Shown here piece by piece: positions 1-8,983 of a DNA stretch of 25,037 nucleotides. The notes under the pieces were generated by a model. The model had not been told where the DNA came from and searched no databases. It saw only the letters and a list, made by a program, of their open reading frames with translations. The position numbers and the translations under genes were made by a program. Every line of letters begins with the position of its first letter. Positions within the stretch are counted from its first letter, which is position 1. Origin of the DNA: Bacillota bacterium (GTDB lineage: Bacteria > Bacillota_I > Bacilli_A > RFN20 > CAG-826); the NCBI GenBank assembly GCA_030831415.1, contig JAURLC010000019.1:1-25037 (forward strand), written 5' to 3'.

Positions 1-3000
1 CATATCGGTGATATTTTGTGCTGTTGGTGTACCACCTTTAGTTGCAACTGCTTTAATTGCTCCTAAGTAAAGTAAGGCACCTTCTAATCCTGCCGCTTCT
101 ACTGGGTTTAGGTTTGCAAAGTCATTTTCACCGCCATCATTCGCTTGGTCATAGAAATTTATACGTTTTTCAAGATTGCTATCATCTCCAAAGTAAGGTG
201 CATTGACATCTTGAACTAATGCATATTCACCATCAAAAATATCGGTAAAGAAACCTGCCGATAACTCCGAGACCATATATGCACGATCGGTAATGGCATT
301 ACCTGTTGCGACATATGTTAATTCAATGAGTTGTCGCATTTCCGAGCTGTATTGATCCAGTGTAGAAGCATCACCTAAGGCAGTAAAGTCACTTAGAATT
401 GCGATGAAAGAATCAAGTCGAGTTGACTCAAAGTTAACATCAAAATCACCAGAAAAAATAGCTTCAATACGTTTCACTTTAAGTTCTTTTTCATCGTTAT
501 CTGTCGTTAAATAGGCGAAGTATTTCGTGACACCTGCGCCATTCAATAAATTATAAAAGGTTAAGGCTCGTGTTTTAAATACTTCGCTTACCGGTTGTTC
601 CCCTGTTAATGCAGCGGTTGGATCATTAATGACGGTTGCTTCATTTCCGAACACTTTTGATCGTGATAATAAGTCAATGAGGGGTAATGTTGAATTTCCA
701 TCATTTAAATATGATTGCATGTTAAAGTTCGCACCTAAACTAATGTAGGATCCCGCATCCGCATCATAGAAATTGTTGAGTGCATTATAAATGACCCCGT
801 TAGTGACAATCGTTGGGGTCGAGGTAGAATAGTCCATCGTATTTAAATCTGCGATAAAGTACTCAACAGGGGTTAAGTAGTAATCTTCATTCGATTCGGT
901 ATACGTTTCAAAAGAAATAAATTCAAATGCGTCCTTGAGCAACCCTGGAACGGCATCAAATCCGAGATTGGAATAGGCCAATACTGATTTGATGCGACCG
1001 ATTCCAGCAGGGGCAATACTACCTACATCAATTCCATCAAGGTTACCAGCACTTGGTAAGTTGGCTTTAAATTCCTTAAAAATATTAAAGAAACGCGTTA
1101 ATTCACCCAATTGTGTCTCCGTATCCATCCATGCATCAACAAAGGTCGTTGTATTTCCGGTTGGAAACAAGGTGGTGTAATTTTTCACTAAAAATTCAGC
1201 TTTTTCATCTTTGTTTGAGAACTGACCAACGTAGGCAAGATTTGGATTATTCACGTCATAAATTAAGTCTGCAACACGTGTATCAATCATCATTTTCACT
1301 ATCATTTGTTCAAAGACCGTCAAGTCGGTTGCGATACCCGATGCCGTACCGGTTTGATGGAAAATATTGGATTGATATAAATCCTCAACAAGCGACCGCA
1401 TATCATCTAAATTATCATTGCTTAGCGCATTAAGAGAACTAAAATCATTGGTTGCAACATCTTTAACCGTTTGGAAGATAGAAATTAACGTTGTAATTTC
1501 TGATTCTTGATAAGGTAGATATTCATCCCCAACTTGAAGATCATTGGGATTGTTACGTAACCCACGATATTGGGTGTTAGCAGCGGAGAAATCAACGCCT
1601 ATCCCGCCGACATCGCCCGAGGAAAGCATCGTAGAGAATAAGTTAGGAATCGCAGGATAGACGATTGAGGAGCGATTCATGGTTAGAAGAAGGTTTTCTA
1701 ATTTAGCAGTGCCTTCCGAGGTATCCGTTAATCCGCTAAACACATCACTACTTCCTGCTCCTGAAAAGGATGCAAAATCAATCTCAGTATCTTTGAACGC
1801 TTGTAAGATTGCGATGATACGTGCAATTTCCCCAGTTGTTTCAGTTGTCCAATCATCGGGAGATTCAATTCCAGCAAATTGGTTATCCAATTGACGAATA
1901 TCTTCTGTGAGTAGCGTTAGTCGCGTATTTTGATCTTCGAGATCGTAAATAAATGTATCCATGGTCGACGTATTTAAAATCATACGATACGTTTGTTCGA
2001 AGATGGTTAAGTCATTATTAACTGCACTGTTGCCTGTTTTAAAAGTATTAAAGACAAACGATTCATGCATTTTCGTTAACAAGCCTGCAAACAATGGAGG
2101 ATTGATTAAATCGGACGTAAAGGCACCACCCCCACTTAATCCAATAGATTGAATATCCCAATATACATCAAGAAGTTGGGAAATTTCTGTCCCTCTAGAT
2201 TCTTTGTTCGGTTCAGAAGCAAAGTATCCTGTGTTCGCATCAGACATCGTTAAACCATTAATATTAAATGAGTCAGATTCAAAGATATTGGTAAATAATT
2301 TCCCAATCGAAGGTGACACAAGTGTTGAATCGTTCATCGATAACAATAACGTTTCAACCTTGACTAATCCTTCTTCCGTATTAAGTAACCCTGAAATCGA
2401 ATCACCACCAAATGTCGCAAAATCAATCTCAGTGTTTTTAAACGCGTCGAGAATGTTGATAATGCGGCTTATTTCACCCGTTTCACCGCGCCAATCGCTT
2501 GCGGATTCTGTATCTCCAAAACTATTGGTTAACTGAGCGATATCAGCTTGAAGTAACGCTAAGCGAGCAGTATTATCCGCTTCATCATAAATAAAGGTGT
2601 CTAGCGTAGATGTATTTAAAATCATTCTTACGGTTTGTTCAAAGACCGTTAAATTTTGGTTGGCATACGAATTGCCTGACTTAAATGTGTTGAACACTTG
2701 TGAGGCGTACATTTTTTCAAGTAACCCTTCAAACAAGGGTGGATCGATTAAGTCAGAAGTAAAAGCGCCTCCTCCCGTTAATCCAATCAACTGAATATCC
2801 CAATAAATGTCAAGAATCAAGGAAATTTCTGTTGCCTTTTCCTCCATGGTGGTTGTTTCTAGCGTGAAATAGGCGGTGTGAGAATCCCCCATGTTTAACC
2901 CATTGATATTAAAGGAATCCGATTCAAAAATATTTCCAAACAAATTGCCAATGGCAGGTCCAATTATGACAGATTCGTTCATTGAAAGAAGGAGGTCCTC

Positions 3001-6000
3001 TACTTTACCTAGTCCTTCTAACGTGTTTAAAAGACCAGAAATGGAATCTCCACCAAAAGTTGCAAAATCAATACCAGTGTTCACAAATGAGACCATGATA
3101 TCGACGAATCGTTGAATTTCACCCGTTTCACCGCCCCAATCATCCGTTGTACCTTCCCCAAAATTATTATCTAATGCGATCATATCTACTTCTAATGCAG
3201 CAAGGCGCTGCGCTTCGGTTAACGTATCATCATATACAAACGTATCAAGGGTCGAGGTCGTTAATAGGAATTTGTACGCTTGTTCAAAGACGGTTAGATC
3301 TCCGTCAGTTCTTGAATAGCCAATTTTAAATGAATTAAATAGTGCGGCATCATGCATGATGCCAAGCAAGTCACCAACTGTTTGGATGGTTTCTTCGTTA
3401 AAGTTTGCGATATCAAAACTACCACCACCATCTAATCCCATATCGGCGATAGTGTCGATTAAATCTGCAGTCGCAACGATTTGTTCAGCCCGATTTTCTT
3501 GATCGAGTTCTAAAAAGACAAAGATATTCGTTTGTGAAAGACTTAATGATCCGATGTCAAAATTAGACGAACCAAAAATAGAATCGTAAATGTTATACAG
3601 TAAAACACGCAAGGAAGGCGCGTCATTTAACGTGAGCAAAAGATCAGAGATCGTCTCCCCACTTAAATTGGTTCCCGACGTCAAGTCATCAATAGACACG
3701 TTTTGGAATGCTCCAATAAAGCCTACAATATTTTCGATTTCACCACCGACAAATTCATATTGTTCAAAACCATTAGCATCAAGGATGGGTTCATTGGTGA
3801 TGTCATCCCGTATGAGTTGTTTTGTTCCAAACCATGCATCCATGGTTTCTACATCATTACTAATTGCATAGAAATCTTGTGTAATGATTGTGTATTCATC
3901 CGCGTTGTCATCATCAAATTGTGATAAATAAGGAGTTGGATCAACAAAGTAAGAACTAATGTCGCCTATCCCTTTTAACTGGTTCAATAAAAAGTCAGGG
4001 AATAAATATGTCCCATCTGCTTTCATAAAGATTTGAGAAGCTGCCAATCCTTGAAGTAATTCTTCGACCATGCCAACATCACTATTTAAAAAGTCCAAAT
4101 TGTTTAATCCATCAGCAAAATTCGTTAATTGCTTCACAAGGAACACTAAATTTGACCCTTCTTCTTCCCATGAGGTTACATTTCGGAAAGAGGTGCCAAG
4201 GTCTTCATCGAGTAATCCACCGGTTGACCCAAATAGGCTATCCAGAATACCGCCAAAGGAAGCGGAAATAATTGAAGAGCGTTCTGCATATGCAAAGATT
4301 TTATATAACGGGGCAACGTCAGGATCCGCTAAATCTTCACTTCCGGATGCTAAATCGTTTAATGCGTCAAAAATATCACCCGAAATATCGAGTAATCCGG
4401 AATCTAAAGCTGCAGTTAAGAAGTTAACAAGATGATAATTTTCTCCACTATTTGCTTCATCTACGACATCCCCTTCATCAAAGAGGCCGTTATTATTCGA
4501 GTCGGTATAAACAGTTGTCCAACCATCAGACTCACCACTAGGAACAACCCCACCAAAGCCATCATCTAAATCTGCTTCTTCTATACCAAACCCTTCAACA
4601 AGTGAGAAAATTCCACCAATCATTTGACGATAATTGGTCGCTTTATCAAGGGAGATAGGATTTAAATTTAAAATGTTGGAAGCGTAAATAGAGTCTAATA
4701 ACCCAACAAGGTTTCGAGAAATCGTGGGAAATTGATTAATCAGATCACTTTGAACATCCAAAATGGGTAGTGCATATCCTAGCATATCGATCACAATATT
4801 TAACTCTCGTGACAATGAATCAAATTCAAAGTTTAAATCATCGGTCGTAATATTAATGAGGGTTAAGAAATCATTAAACGATGGATCGGCAAACGTAGTT
4901 TCTAAAAATCCAGGAACAATCGTTAAAATCATTTCTGAGCGATCGAGTTTGGGAATTAAATTTTGTTTTAAGTCCGCTCGAAAATCCGCATCATTTAAAA
5001 TATCTAAGACATTGACGGAGGCACCGGGTTCTAAAAGTCCTGCTAAGGTTTCGTTACTTAATGCTGTACCGACAATACTAAACAATCCGGCAAATTCTTG
5101 TTTATAGGAGAGTCGCACTTCTCCCAATGTTCCATCATTAAAGCTTTCAACCAAAGTTGTTAGTTCCGTATCATCATATCCTTCACCTAGTACACTTAAT
5201 AACGTAGGTAAAACAAGCGAATCAACCAGCCCTGGAACGCCACGCATAATTAAATCTGAATCAAATAATGACGTACGATTAATGGATTTTCCTGTTATTG
5301 AATCATTATTAGTTGCAAGACCATCTTCACTGACATCTCCCAAAATTACTTCAACGAATAAATCAAAATTATCTAAGACGACACTAGTTAAGGTTGGAGG
5401 TTCATCGACCATACGAGGAGTTTCTACTGTCGGTTCAAGTAACGTAGAAGTTCCGGTTAATGTTTCTAATAAAACTTCACTAAGTCCATCCGCTTCGTTA
5501 TATAGTTCATAGACAAGATCGTACACAAGTTTTAATTCTGCACCAAATGCAATCGATTCATATTCTTCCCATTCGGTAGGTAAAAAGGTCGATAAACCAA
5601 GTCCACCAGCAGGTACACCTGAAGCTAATTCTTGTTCCACTAAGCCAAAAAGAACCGCTGGAATCACTTGAGATAAAAATGGAGAATCATCGATTGCAAG
5701 AAGAATGTCTCCAATTTCTGATTGATTTTCTTCTGCAAACAAACTAGGAAGTAGGACATCTAATCCTGTATTGTTTGCCAAAACACCATCCAAAATTCCT
5801 GTACGAACAACACCGGATAAAATCTCACCGATGTTGACAAGTTCTTCTTCCCAATCTACCGCATTAAAATCTACTTTTTCTGGATCAACAAATTGTTGAA
5901 CTTCGTCGAGATTAAATGCAATCGCGACCGCAATCGGAATAATTTTCATAACCAACGTAGAACCCGTAAGGCTCGTGATTAAATTGGTAATGGCGTTTTC

Positions 6001-6939
6001 GGTCAATAATAACGACGTATCAATGGTTGATAACGTTTCATCAATTGCCCCAGTCCCAAGCAATGTCGCTGCAATTTCAATAATCGAATCTAGTTCATCC
6101 GATAAGGTCAAACGGTAGTTATCTAAATCTTCACCTGTCACAAAGTCCATAAGCATGGTATCAATCGTTTTACCATCTTCAGAAATGGACCAATCAAACA
6201 AAACCGTTGAAAACATGGATTGATCATAGACATTCACGTAACCCATGATTTGATCGTATAAGGCTGAATCAATCTGTTCACCATATTCATCATCAAAATC
6301 TTTAAACGACGTTGTGATGGTATTCACCAAAGAGGTAAAAGGAGAAAGAAACATGGTTAATACAAGCATCATTTTTACGGCACCTGCTAACCCACCAAGC
6401 AAACGCATTTTCTTCTTTTTACGCCAAAGTTTTGGAATAAAGAAACGGAAAGGAATGAAATACAAAATTGCCGCAAGAGTTTCGCCTAGAAGGAAGATAA
6501 CCACTGCCAAAACAATAAAAATCAAATAACGGATGAGTACAAAAGTTAAGGCAAGTACTAATTCAGAAATCTCAGGAGTAATAAAATATCCAAATCCTAA
6601 TAAAACTTGTTCAAGTAAATTATTAATGGTCTCCGATAACGTCGTCACCGGAACACTAATTAACCCCGTTCCTAAATCAAAGTTTAGCGAAGAAAAACCT
6701 GCAGATCCTGCAATGGATGCAATGTCATAATCCATGGCAAAGTTCACGAGTTCTCGTGTAAACAGTACCGATAATGTGATTAAAATGCCGATAAAAATGA
6801 GTCTAAACCCTTCGTTCCATATACCGCGAATTAGGCCAAATAAAAACCCTAGTAAAACTAATCCAACAACACCATAAAAAGCGTAGTCCATATACATGGC
6901 AAGTGTCTCAGGTGCAAGATTGATAAATAATAAAAACAT
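1..6939 (-). CDS. Giant CvpA-like membrane-anchored repeat protein (partial, C-terminus outside window)
   Basis: I read the - strand frame from ATG at 6939 to the window edge: 2313 codons with no stop. GGAGG (6947-6951) lies 7 nt upstream. Residues 1-205 carry four hydrophobic segments (about 18-36, 44-62, 127-155, 184-205). The sequences GFLFGLIRG (31-39) and RLLGGLAGAVK (179-189) match the first-helix and last-helix signatures of the CvpA family in the same order and spacing. The basic cluster RKKKK (173-177) before helix 4 and R38 between helices 1 and 2 predict N-out topology, which puts everything after about residue 205 outside the cell. That region is acidic, has no cysteine, and is repetitive. 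Diverged copies of about 200-230 residues carry the recurring motifs GGEI, LLLSMN, NIFESDSFN, GLxGGGxF and LTVFEQ (at about residues 1016, 1215, 1430, 1644 and 1873). CvpA proteins are normally about 160-200 residues. The function is unknown; a surface adhesin, a spacer or a lipid/protein-binding stalk are all guesses. Confidence 0.85.
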   Translation of the reverse strand, partial: MFLLFINLAPETLAMYMDYAFYGVVGLVLLGFLFGLIRGIWNEGFRLIFIGILITLSVLFTRELVNFAMDYDIASIAGSAGFSSLNFDLGTGLISVPVTTLSETINNLLEQVLLGFGYFITPEISELVLALTFVLIRYLIFIVLAVVIFLLGETLAAILYFIPFRFFIPKLWRKKKKMRLLGGLAGAVKMMLVLTMFLSPFTSLVNTITTSFKDFDDEYGEQIDSALYDQIMGYVNVYDQSMFSTVLFDWSISEDGKTIDTMLMDFVTGEDLDNYRLTLSDELDSIIEIAATLLGTGAIDETLSTIDTSLLLTENAITNLITSLTGSTLVMKIIPIAVAIAFNLDEVQQFVDPEKVDFNAVDWEEELVNIGEILSGVVRTGILDGVLANNTGLDVLLPSLFAEENQSEIGDILLAIDDSPFLSQVIPAVLFGLVEQELASGVPAGGLGLSTFLPTEWEEYESIAFGAELKLVYDLVYELYNEADGLSEVLLETLTGTSTLLEPTVETPRMVDEPPTLTSVVLDNFDLFVEVILGDVSEDGLATNNDSITGKSINRTSLFDSDLIMRGVPGLVDSLVLPTLLSVLGEGYDDTELTTLVESFNDGTLGEVRLSYKQEFAGLFSIVGTALSNETLAGLLEPGASVNVLDILNDADFRADLKQNLIPKLDRSEMILTIVPGFLETTFADPSFNDFLTLINITTDDLNFEFDSLSRELNIVIDMLGYALPILDVQSDLINQFPTISRNLVGLLDSIYASNILNLNPISLDKATNYRQMIGGIFSLVEGFGIEEADLDDGFGGVVPSGESDGWTTVYTDSNNNGLFDEGDVVDEANSGENYHLVNFLTAALDSGLLDISGDIFDALNDLASGSEDLADPDVAPLYKIFAYAERSSIISASFGGILDSLFGSTGGLLDEDLGTSFRNVTSWEEEGSNLVFLVKQLTNFADGLNNLDFLNSDVGMVEELLQGLAASQIFMKADGTYLFPDFLLNQLKGIGDISSYFVDPTPYLSQFDDDNADEYTIITQDFYAISNDVETMDAWFGTKQLIRDDITNEPILDANGFEQYEFVGGEIENIVGFIGAFQNVSIDDLTSGTNLSGETISDLLLTLNDAPSLRVLLYNIYDSIFGSSNFDIGSLSLSQTNIFVFLELDQENRAEQIVATADLIDTIADMGLDGGGSFDIANFNEETIQTVGDLLGIMHDAALFNSFKIGYSRTDGDLTVFEQAYKFLLTTSTLDTFVYDDTLTEAQRLAALEVDMIALDNNFGEGTTDDWGGETGEIQRFVDIMVSFVNTGIDFATFGGDSISGLLNTLEGLGKVEDLLLSMNESVIIGPAIGNLFGNIFESDSFNINGLNMGDSHTAYFTLETTTMEEKATEISLILDIYWDIQLIGLTGGGAFTSDLIDPPLFEGLLEKMYASQVFNTFKSGNSYANQNLTVFEQTVRMILNTSTLDTFIYDEADNTARLALLQADIAQLTNSFGDTESASDWRGETGEISRIINILDAFKNTEIDFATFGGDSISGLLNTEEGLVKVETLLLSMNDSTLVSPSIGKLFTNIFESDSFNINGLTMSDANTGYFASEPNKESRGTEISQLLDVYWDIQSIGLSGGGAFTSDLINPPLFAGLLTKMHESFVFNTFKTGNSAVNNDLTIFEQTYRMILNTSTMDTFIYDLEDQNTRLTLLTEDIRQLDNQFAGIESPDDWTTETTGEIARIIAILQAFKDTEIDFASFSGAGSSDVFSGLTDTSEGTAKLENLLLTMNRSSIVYPAIPNLFSTMLSSGDVGGIGVDFSAANTQYRGLRNNPNDLQVGDEYLPYQESEITTLISIFQTVKDVATNDFSSLNALSNDNLDDMRSLVEDLYQSNIFHQTGTASGIATDLTVFEQMIVKMMIDTRVADLIYDVNNPNLAYVGQFSNKDEKAEFLVKNYTTLFPTGNTTTFVDAWMDTETQLGELTRFFNIFKEFKANLPSAGNLDGIDVGSIAPAGIGRIKSVLAYSNLGFDAVPGLLKDAFEFISFETYTESNEDYYLTPVEYFIADLNTMDYSTSTPTIVTNGVIYNALNNFYDADAGSYISLGANFNMQSYLNDGNSTLPLIDLLSRSKVFGNEATVINDPTAALTGEQPVSEVFKTRALTFYNLLNGAGVTKYFAYLTTDNDEKELKVKRIEAIFSGDFDVNFESTRLDSFIAILSDFTALGDASTLDQYSSEMRQLIELTYVATGNAITDRAYMVSELSAGFFTDIFDGEYALVQDVNAPYFGDDSNLEKRINFYDQANDGGENDFANLNPVEAAGLEGALLYLGAIKAVATKGGTPTAQNITDM
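1306..3894 (-). repeat. Tandem protein-coding repeats of about 640 bp inside the giant gene
   Basis: The LTVFEQ-type anchor recurs at 1306-1323, 1993-2010, 2635-2652, 3280-3297 and, diverged, 3877-3894. The steps are 687, 642, 645 and 597 bp, all multiples of 3. A second anchor, the GGG of GLxGGGxF, recurs at 2125, 2767 and 3421 (steps 642 and 654). The two central units (about 1961-2602 and 2603-3247) are the most alike, sharing ILNTST, DTFIYD, TGEI, SGLLNT and SDSFNINGL. Outer units are progressively degraded. Similarity is at protein level with scattered synonymous changes, so these are old duplications. Confidence 0.8.
4468..4503 (-). other. EF-hand-like calcium-binding loop within the giant protein
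   Basis: Residues 813-824 read DSNNNGLFDEGD. They place D, N, N at loop positions 1, 3 and 5, G at 6 and D at 12, which is the canonical EF-hand/dockerin loop pattern. It sits in the predicted extracellular part. Calcium binding is inferred from the pattern alone; I saw only this one loop. Confidence 0.5.
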
Positions 6940-6966
6940 AGTGTTGCCTCCGTTTTCGGTATCAAC

Positions 6967-6980
6967 TTATTATATAATAA
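6967..6980. promoter_or_regulatory. Palindromic TATAAT element between divergent genes
   Basis: A perfect 14-nt palindrome, ttattatataataa, contains TATAAT on the + strand (6973-6978) and on the - strand (6974-6969). It lies in the 80-bp gap between the giant gene and the protease gene. On the - strand it would give a leader of about 22 nt that includes the GGAGG site. No good -35 box is visible on either side. A second + strand -10 candidate, TATTAT at 6998-7003, would give an almost leaderless protease mRNA. Confidence 0.4.
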
Positions 6981-7019
6981 TGTTATGGCATTATTAGTAT
7001 TATTTTTCCTAACGAATTC

Positions 7020-7769
7020 ATGATTAAATTAACTTATAATCTTTCAAAGCAACGAAGTCTAGCATTGTTTTTATCCGGTTGGATAGGATTAACCATATTG
7101 TCATTATTCTTTACTTTACTGGTTGTCACTATAGGACCGTTTTTTTTGGAAAGTCTTGAACTAGAAAATTTGTTACAAAGTTCGCAATTTTTAAGTTATT
7201 TAAATTTGTTTACGTATTCATCTTTATTTTTTCTTTGTATCGTAATCTCGTGGCACATACTTCCAAAACTTTTTCAAGAAGCTTTGAACCTGATGAGATG
7301 GATAAAAGGTTTGGGCTACGGGTTTGGTGTTTTATTGGTTGGAGTAGCGCTTGGTATCGTTTATGACATTTTAAATATAAGATTGGATGATAATTTAAAT
7401 CAATCGACGATTAATTCCCTTGTAATTGAACTCCCATTGATTAGTTTTATTACGTTTACCTTATTGGGACCCATCGTTGAAGAATTCACGTTTCGTTTGG
7501 GATTATTTACGTATATCGCAAAACGTTCTCGTATATTAGCCTACATCGTCACCTTAACATTGTTTGGCTTAATCCATTTCAATTACACCAATACAAATTT
7601 AACTAATGAACTTCTTAATTTACCTTTTTATTTAGCGGCAGGATTGTTTTTTTGTTACGTGTATGAAAAAGAGGGATTTCTTGTTGTTACTATTGCTCAT
7701 ATTACAAACAATTTGATTTCAATTTTATCGATTTTACTTATTACCAATATAGGAGGCTCTAGTGTATGA
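7020..7769 (+). CDS. CPBP-family (CAAX protease-like) intramembrane metalloprotease
   Basis: This is a 249-residue polytopic membrane protein of the CPBP/Abi family, intramembrane glutamic proteases related to Rce1. The three conserved motifs are present in order: EExxxR at E154-E155-R159, FxxxH at F182-H186, and HxxxN at H227-N231. The catalytic set therefore looks intact. About six to eight hydrophobic segments are visible. No Shine-Dalgarno sequence precedes the ATG, so a short-leader or leaderless mRNA is likely. The stop overlaps the next gene's start (ATGA, 7766-7769), which implies translational coupling. Substrate unknown; bacterial relatives have been linked to peptide processing or bacteriocin self-immunity. 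Confidence 0.85.
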   Translation: MIKLTYNLSKQRSLALFLSGWIGLTILSLFFTLLVVTIGPFFLESLELENLLQSSQFLSYLNLFTYSSLFFLCIVISWHILPKLFQEALNLMRWIKGLGYGFGVLLVGVALGIVYDILNIRLDDNLNQSTINSLVIELPLISFITFTLLGPIVEEFTFRLGLFTYIAKRSRILAYIVTLTLFGLIHFNYTNTNLTNELLNLPFYLAAGLFFCYVYEKEGFLVVTIAHITNNLISILSILLITNIGGSSV

Positions 7770-8614
7770 ACCGAACAGTTCTTGATTCCTATCATTTAAA
7801 ATGGATTGCTTTAATAACTATGTTTATTGATCATACAGGCGTCATTGTCCTCCTGCCTATTTTAGGTTCCACCCATGGGCTATATGTCTTATTTCGTTTA
7901 ATAGGACGTTTAGCATTTCCATTATTTTCCTTTATGGTTGTTGAAGCGCTAAAGCACTCAAAAAATCCACTTCGTTATATACAACGACTTGCCTTCATGG
8001 GTGTATTGATTGGAACTGCCATTGTTGGGTTAACATGGTATGGATTTGATGTGTTTGCCGGTAATATTTTTATTGATTTAAGTTTGGGAGCATTAACGAT
8101 TTACTTTTTGTTACATCGAAATATTTGGATTCGTTTGTTATCCATCTTCCCCTTTCTTTATATCGCCATTATTCAAGTGTATGAAGCGTCCATTCGTGTC
8201 CAATTCCCTTACATTAACGCTATTCGAGCAGACTATGGAATATATGGTTTTACGTTAATTCTTAGTTTCTTCCTTGCAAAAAAATGGGTGGAATGGTTAA
8301 GAAGACGACAAGATTTAGACTCACAAATTTCTACCAATTGGATACAAACGCAACAAGCGTCGATGACCTCGGGATTAGCTTTACTCCTTGTTAATCTATT
8401 TTGGTACATCCTTTTTTTACTGAATCCTTACAACTCGGAATTGAGTTTTATGGGTGCGCAATCCTATGCAATTTTAACGATGTTTTTAATTTTTCGTTAT
8501 AGTGGTAAGCTCGGACGACCACCCCGATGGTTCAAACCTTTTACGTATGCTTTTTACCCCTTACATTTTGTTGTGATATATTTGATATATGAATTGGCGA
8601 TGATCCTCATCTAG
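7766..8614 (+). CDS. TraX family membrane protein
   Basis: A 282-residue polytopic membrane protein. Its N-terminus (LKWIALITMFIDHTG, residues 11-25) carries the family hallmark MxxDH (D22, H23), and near the C-terminus is FYPLHF with a conserved His. These are typical of the TraX family (PF05857), whose founder N-acetylates F pilin and which belongs to the membrane acyltransferase group. There are no conjugation genes here, so a role in pilin acetylation is unlikely; acylation of an envelope molecule is inference. AGGAGG at 7751-7756 gives a strong ribosome binding site, and the start overlaps the protease gene by 4 nt. Confidence 0.85.
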   Translation: MNRTVLDSYHLKWIALITMFIDHTGVIVLLPILGSTHGLYVLFRLIGRLAFPLFSFMVVEALKHSKNPLRYIQRLAFMGVLIGTAIVGLTWYGFDVFAGNIFIDLSLGALTIYFLLHRNIWIRLLSIFPFLYIAIIQVYEASIRVQFPYINAIRADYGIYGFTLILSFFLAKKWVEWLRRRQDLDSQISTNWIQTQQASMTSGLALLLVNLFWYILFLLNPYNSELSFMGAQSYAILTMFLIFRYSGKLGRPPRWFKPFTYAFYPLHFVVIYLIYELAMILI

Positions 8615-8619
8615 GAGGT
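8613..8619 (+). promoter_or_regulatory. Strong ribosome binding site for thioredoxin, overlapping the traX-like stop codon
   Basis: AGGAGGT begins at the second base of the preceding TAG stop (8612-8614), 6 nt before the ATG at 8626. It fixes the thioredoxin start and couples its translation to the TraX-like gene. Confidence 0.7.
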
Positions 8620-8625
8620 AAAAGT

Positions 8626-8922
8626 ATGGTCCATGAATTAAATGCATCCGAAGATTTAAACACATTGATTCAAAAGAACAAAGTTTTTATCGATTTTTAT
8701 GCAGACTGGTGTGGTCCGTGTAAAATGCAAAAACCAGTATTACTGTCCTTTGCTCAGGACCATCCAACCTACTTAATCATCAAAGTTAATGTCGACCATT
8801 TTAGTGATTTGGCTGAACAATTTGGGGTATTATCGATTCCTACACTTTTTGTTTATGAAAACGGAAAGGAAGTTTATAAAAAGCCTGGCTTCCATGCCTT
8901 ATCACAACTTGAAAATCTCTAG
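8626..8922 (+). CDS. trxA: Thioredoxin
   Basis: A 98-residue cytoplasmic thioredoxin with the classical active site WCGPCK (W28, C29, C32) and the cis-proline loop SIPT (P73). It is slightly shorter than the usual 104-108 residues, mainly at the C-terminal helix, but the fold-defining elements are all there. It reduces protein disulfides using electrons from thioredoxin reductase, which is not in this window. It is the last gene of the protease/TraX-like operon, 11 nt after the previous stop. Whether it is the main thioredoxin or a dedicated paralogue cannot be told from here. Confidence 0.9.
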   Translation: MVHELNASEDLNTLIQKNKVFIDFYADWCGPCKMQKPVLLSFAQDHPTYLIIKVNVDHFSDLAEQFGVLSIPTLFVYENGKEVYKKPGFHALSQLENL

Positions 8923-8934
8923 TTCGCTGGGACC

Positions 8935-8963
8935 TTTTGCTTCATAGAAAAATATGCTATATT
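8935..8963 (+). promoter_or_regulatory. Promoter of tRNA-Gly
   Basis: TTTTGC (8935-8940), a 17-nt spacer, then TATATT (8958-8963) preceded by TGC, which forms an extended -10 (TATGCTATATT). It ends 20 nt before the tRNA and is the best candidate in the 61-nt gap. Confidence 0.55.
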
Positions 8964-8983
8964 AGGTGACGTCGGTAATTTTT

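Noticed and set aside
1306..3894. Possible CRISPR array or mobile-element repeats
   Set aside because: The repeats are about 640 bp, coding, in frame and diverged; there are no short identical repeats with unique spacers and no transposase or terminal inverted repeats.
989..6730. Many + strand open frames of 60-121 codons opposite the giant gene
   Set aside because: They are shadows of one uninterrupted - strand frame that has a ribosome binding site, coherent domain content and repeats; the + frames show no recognisable protein and no start signals.
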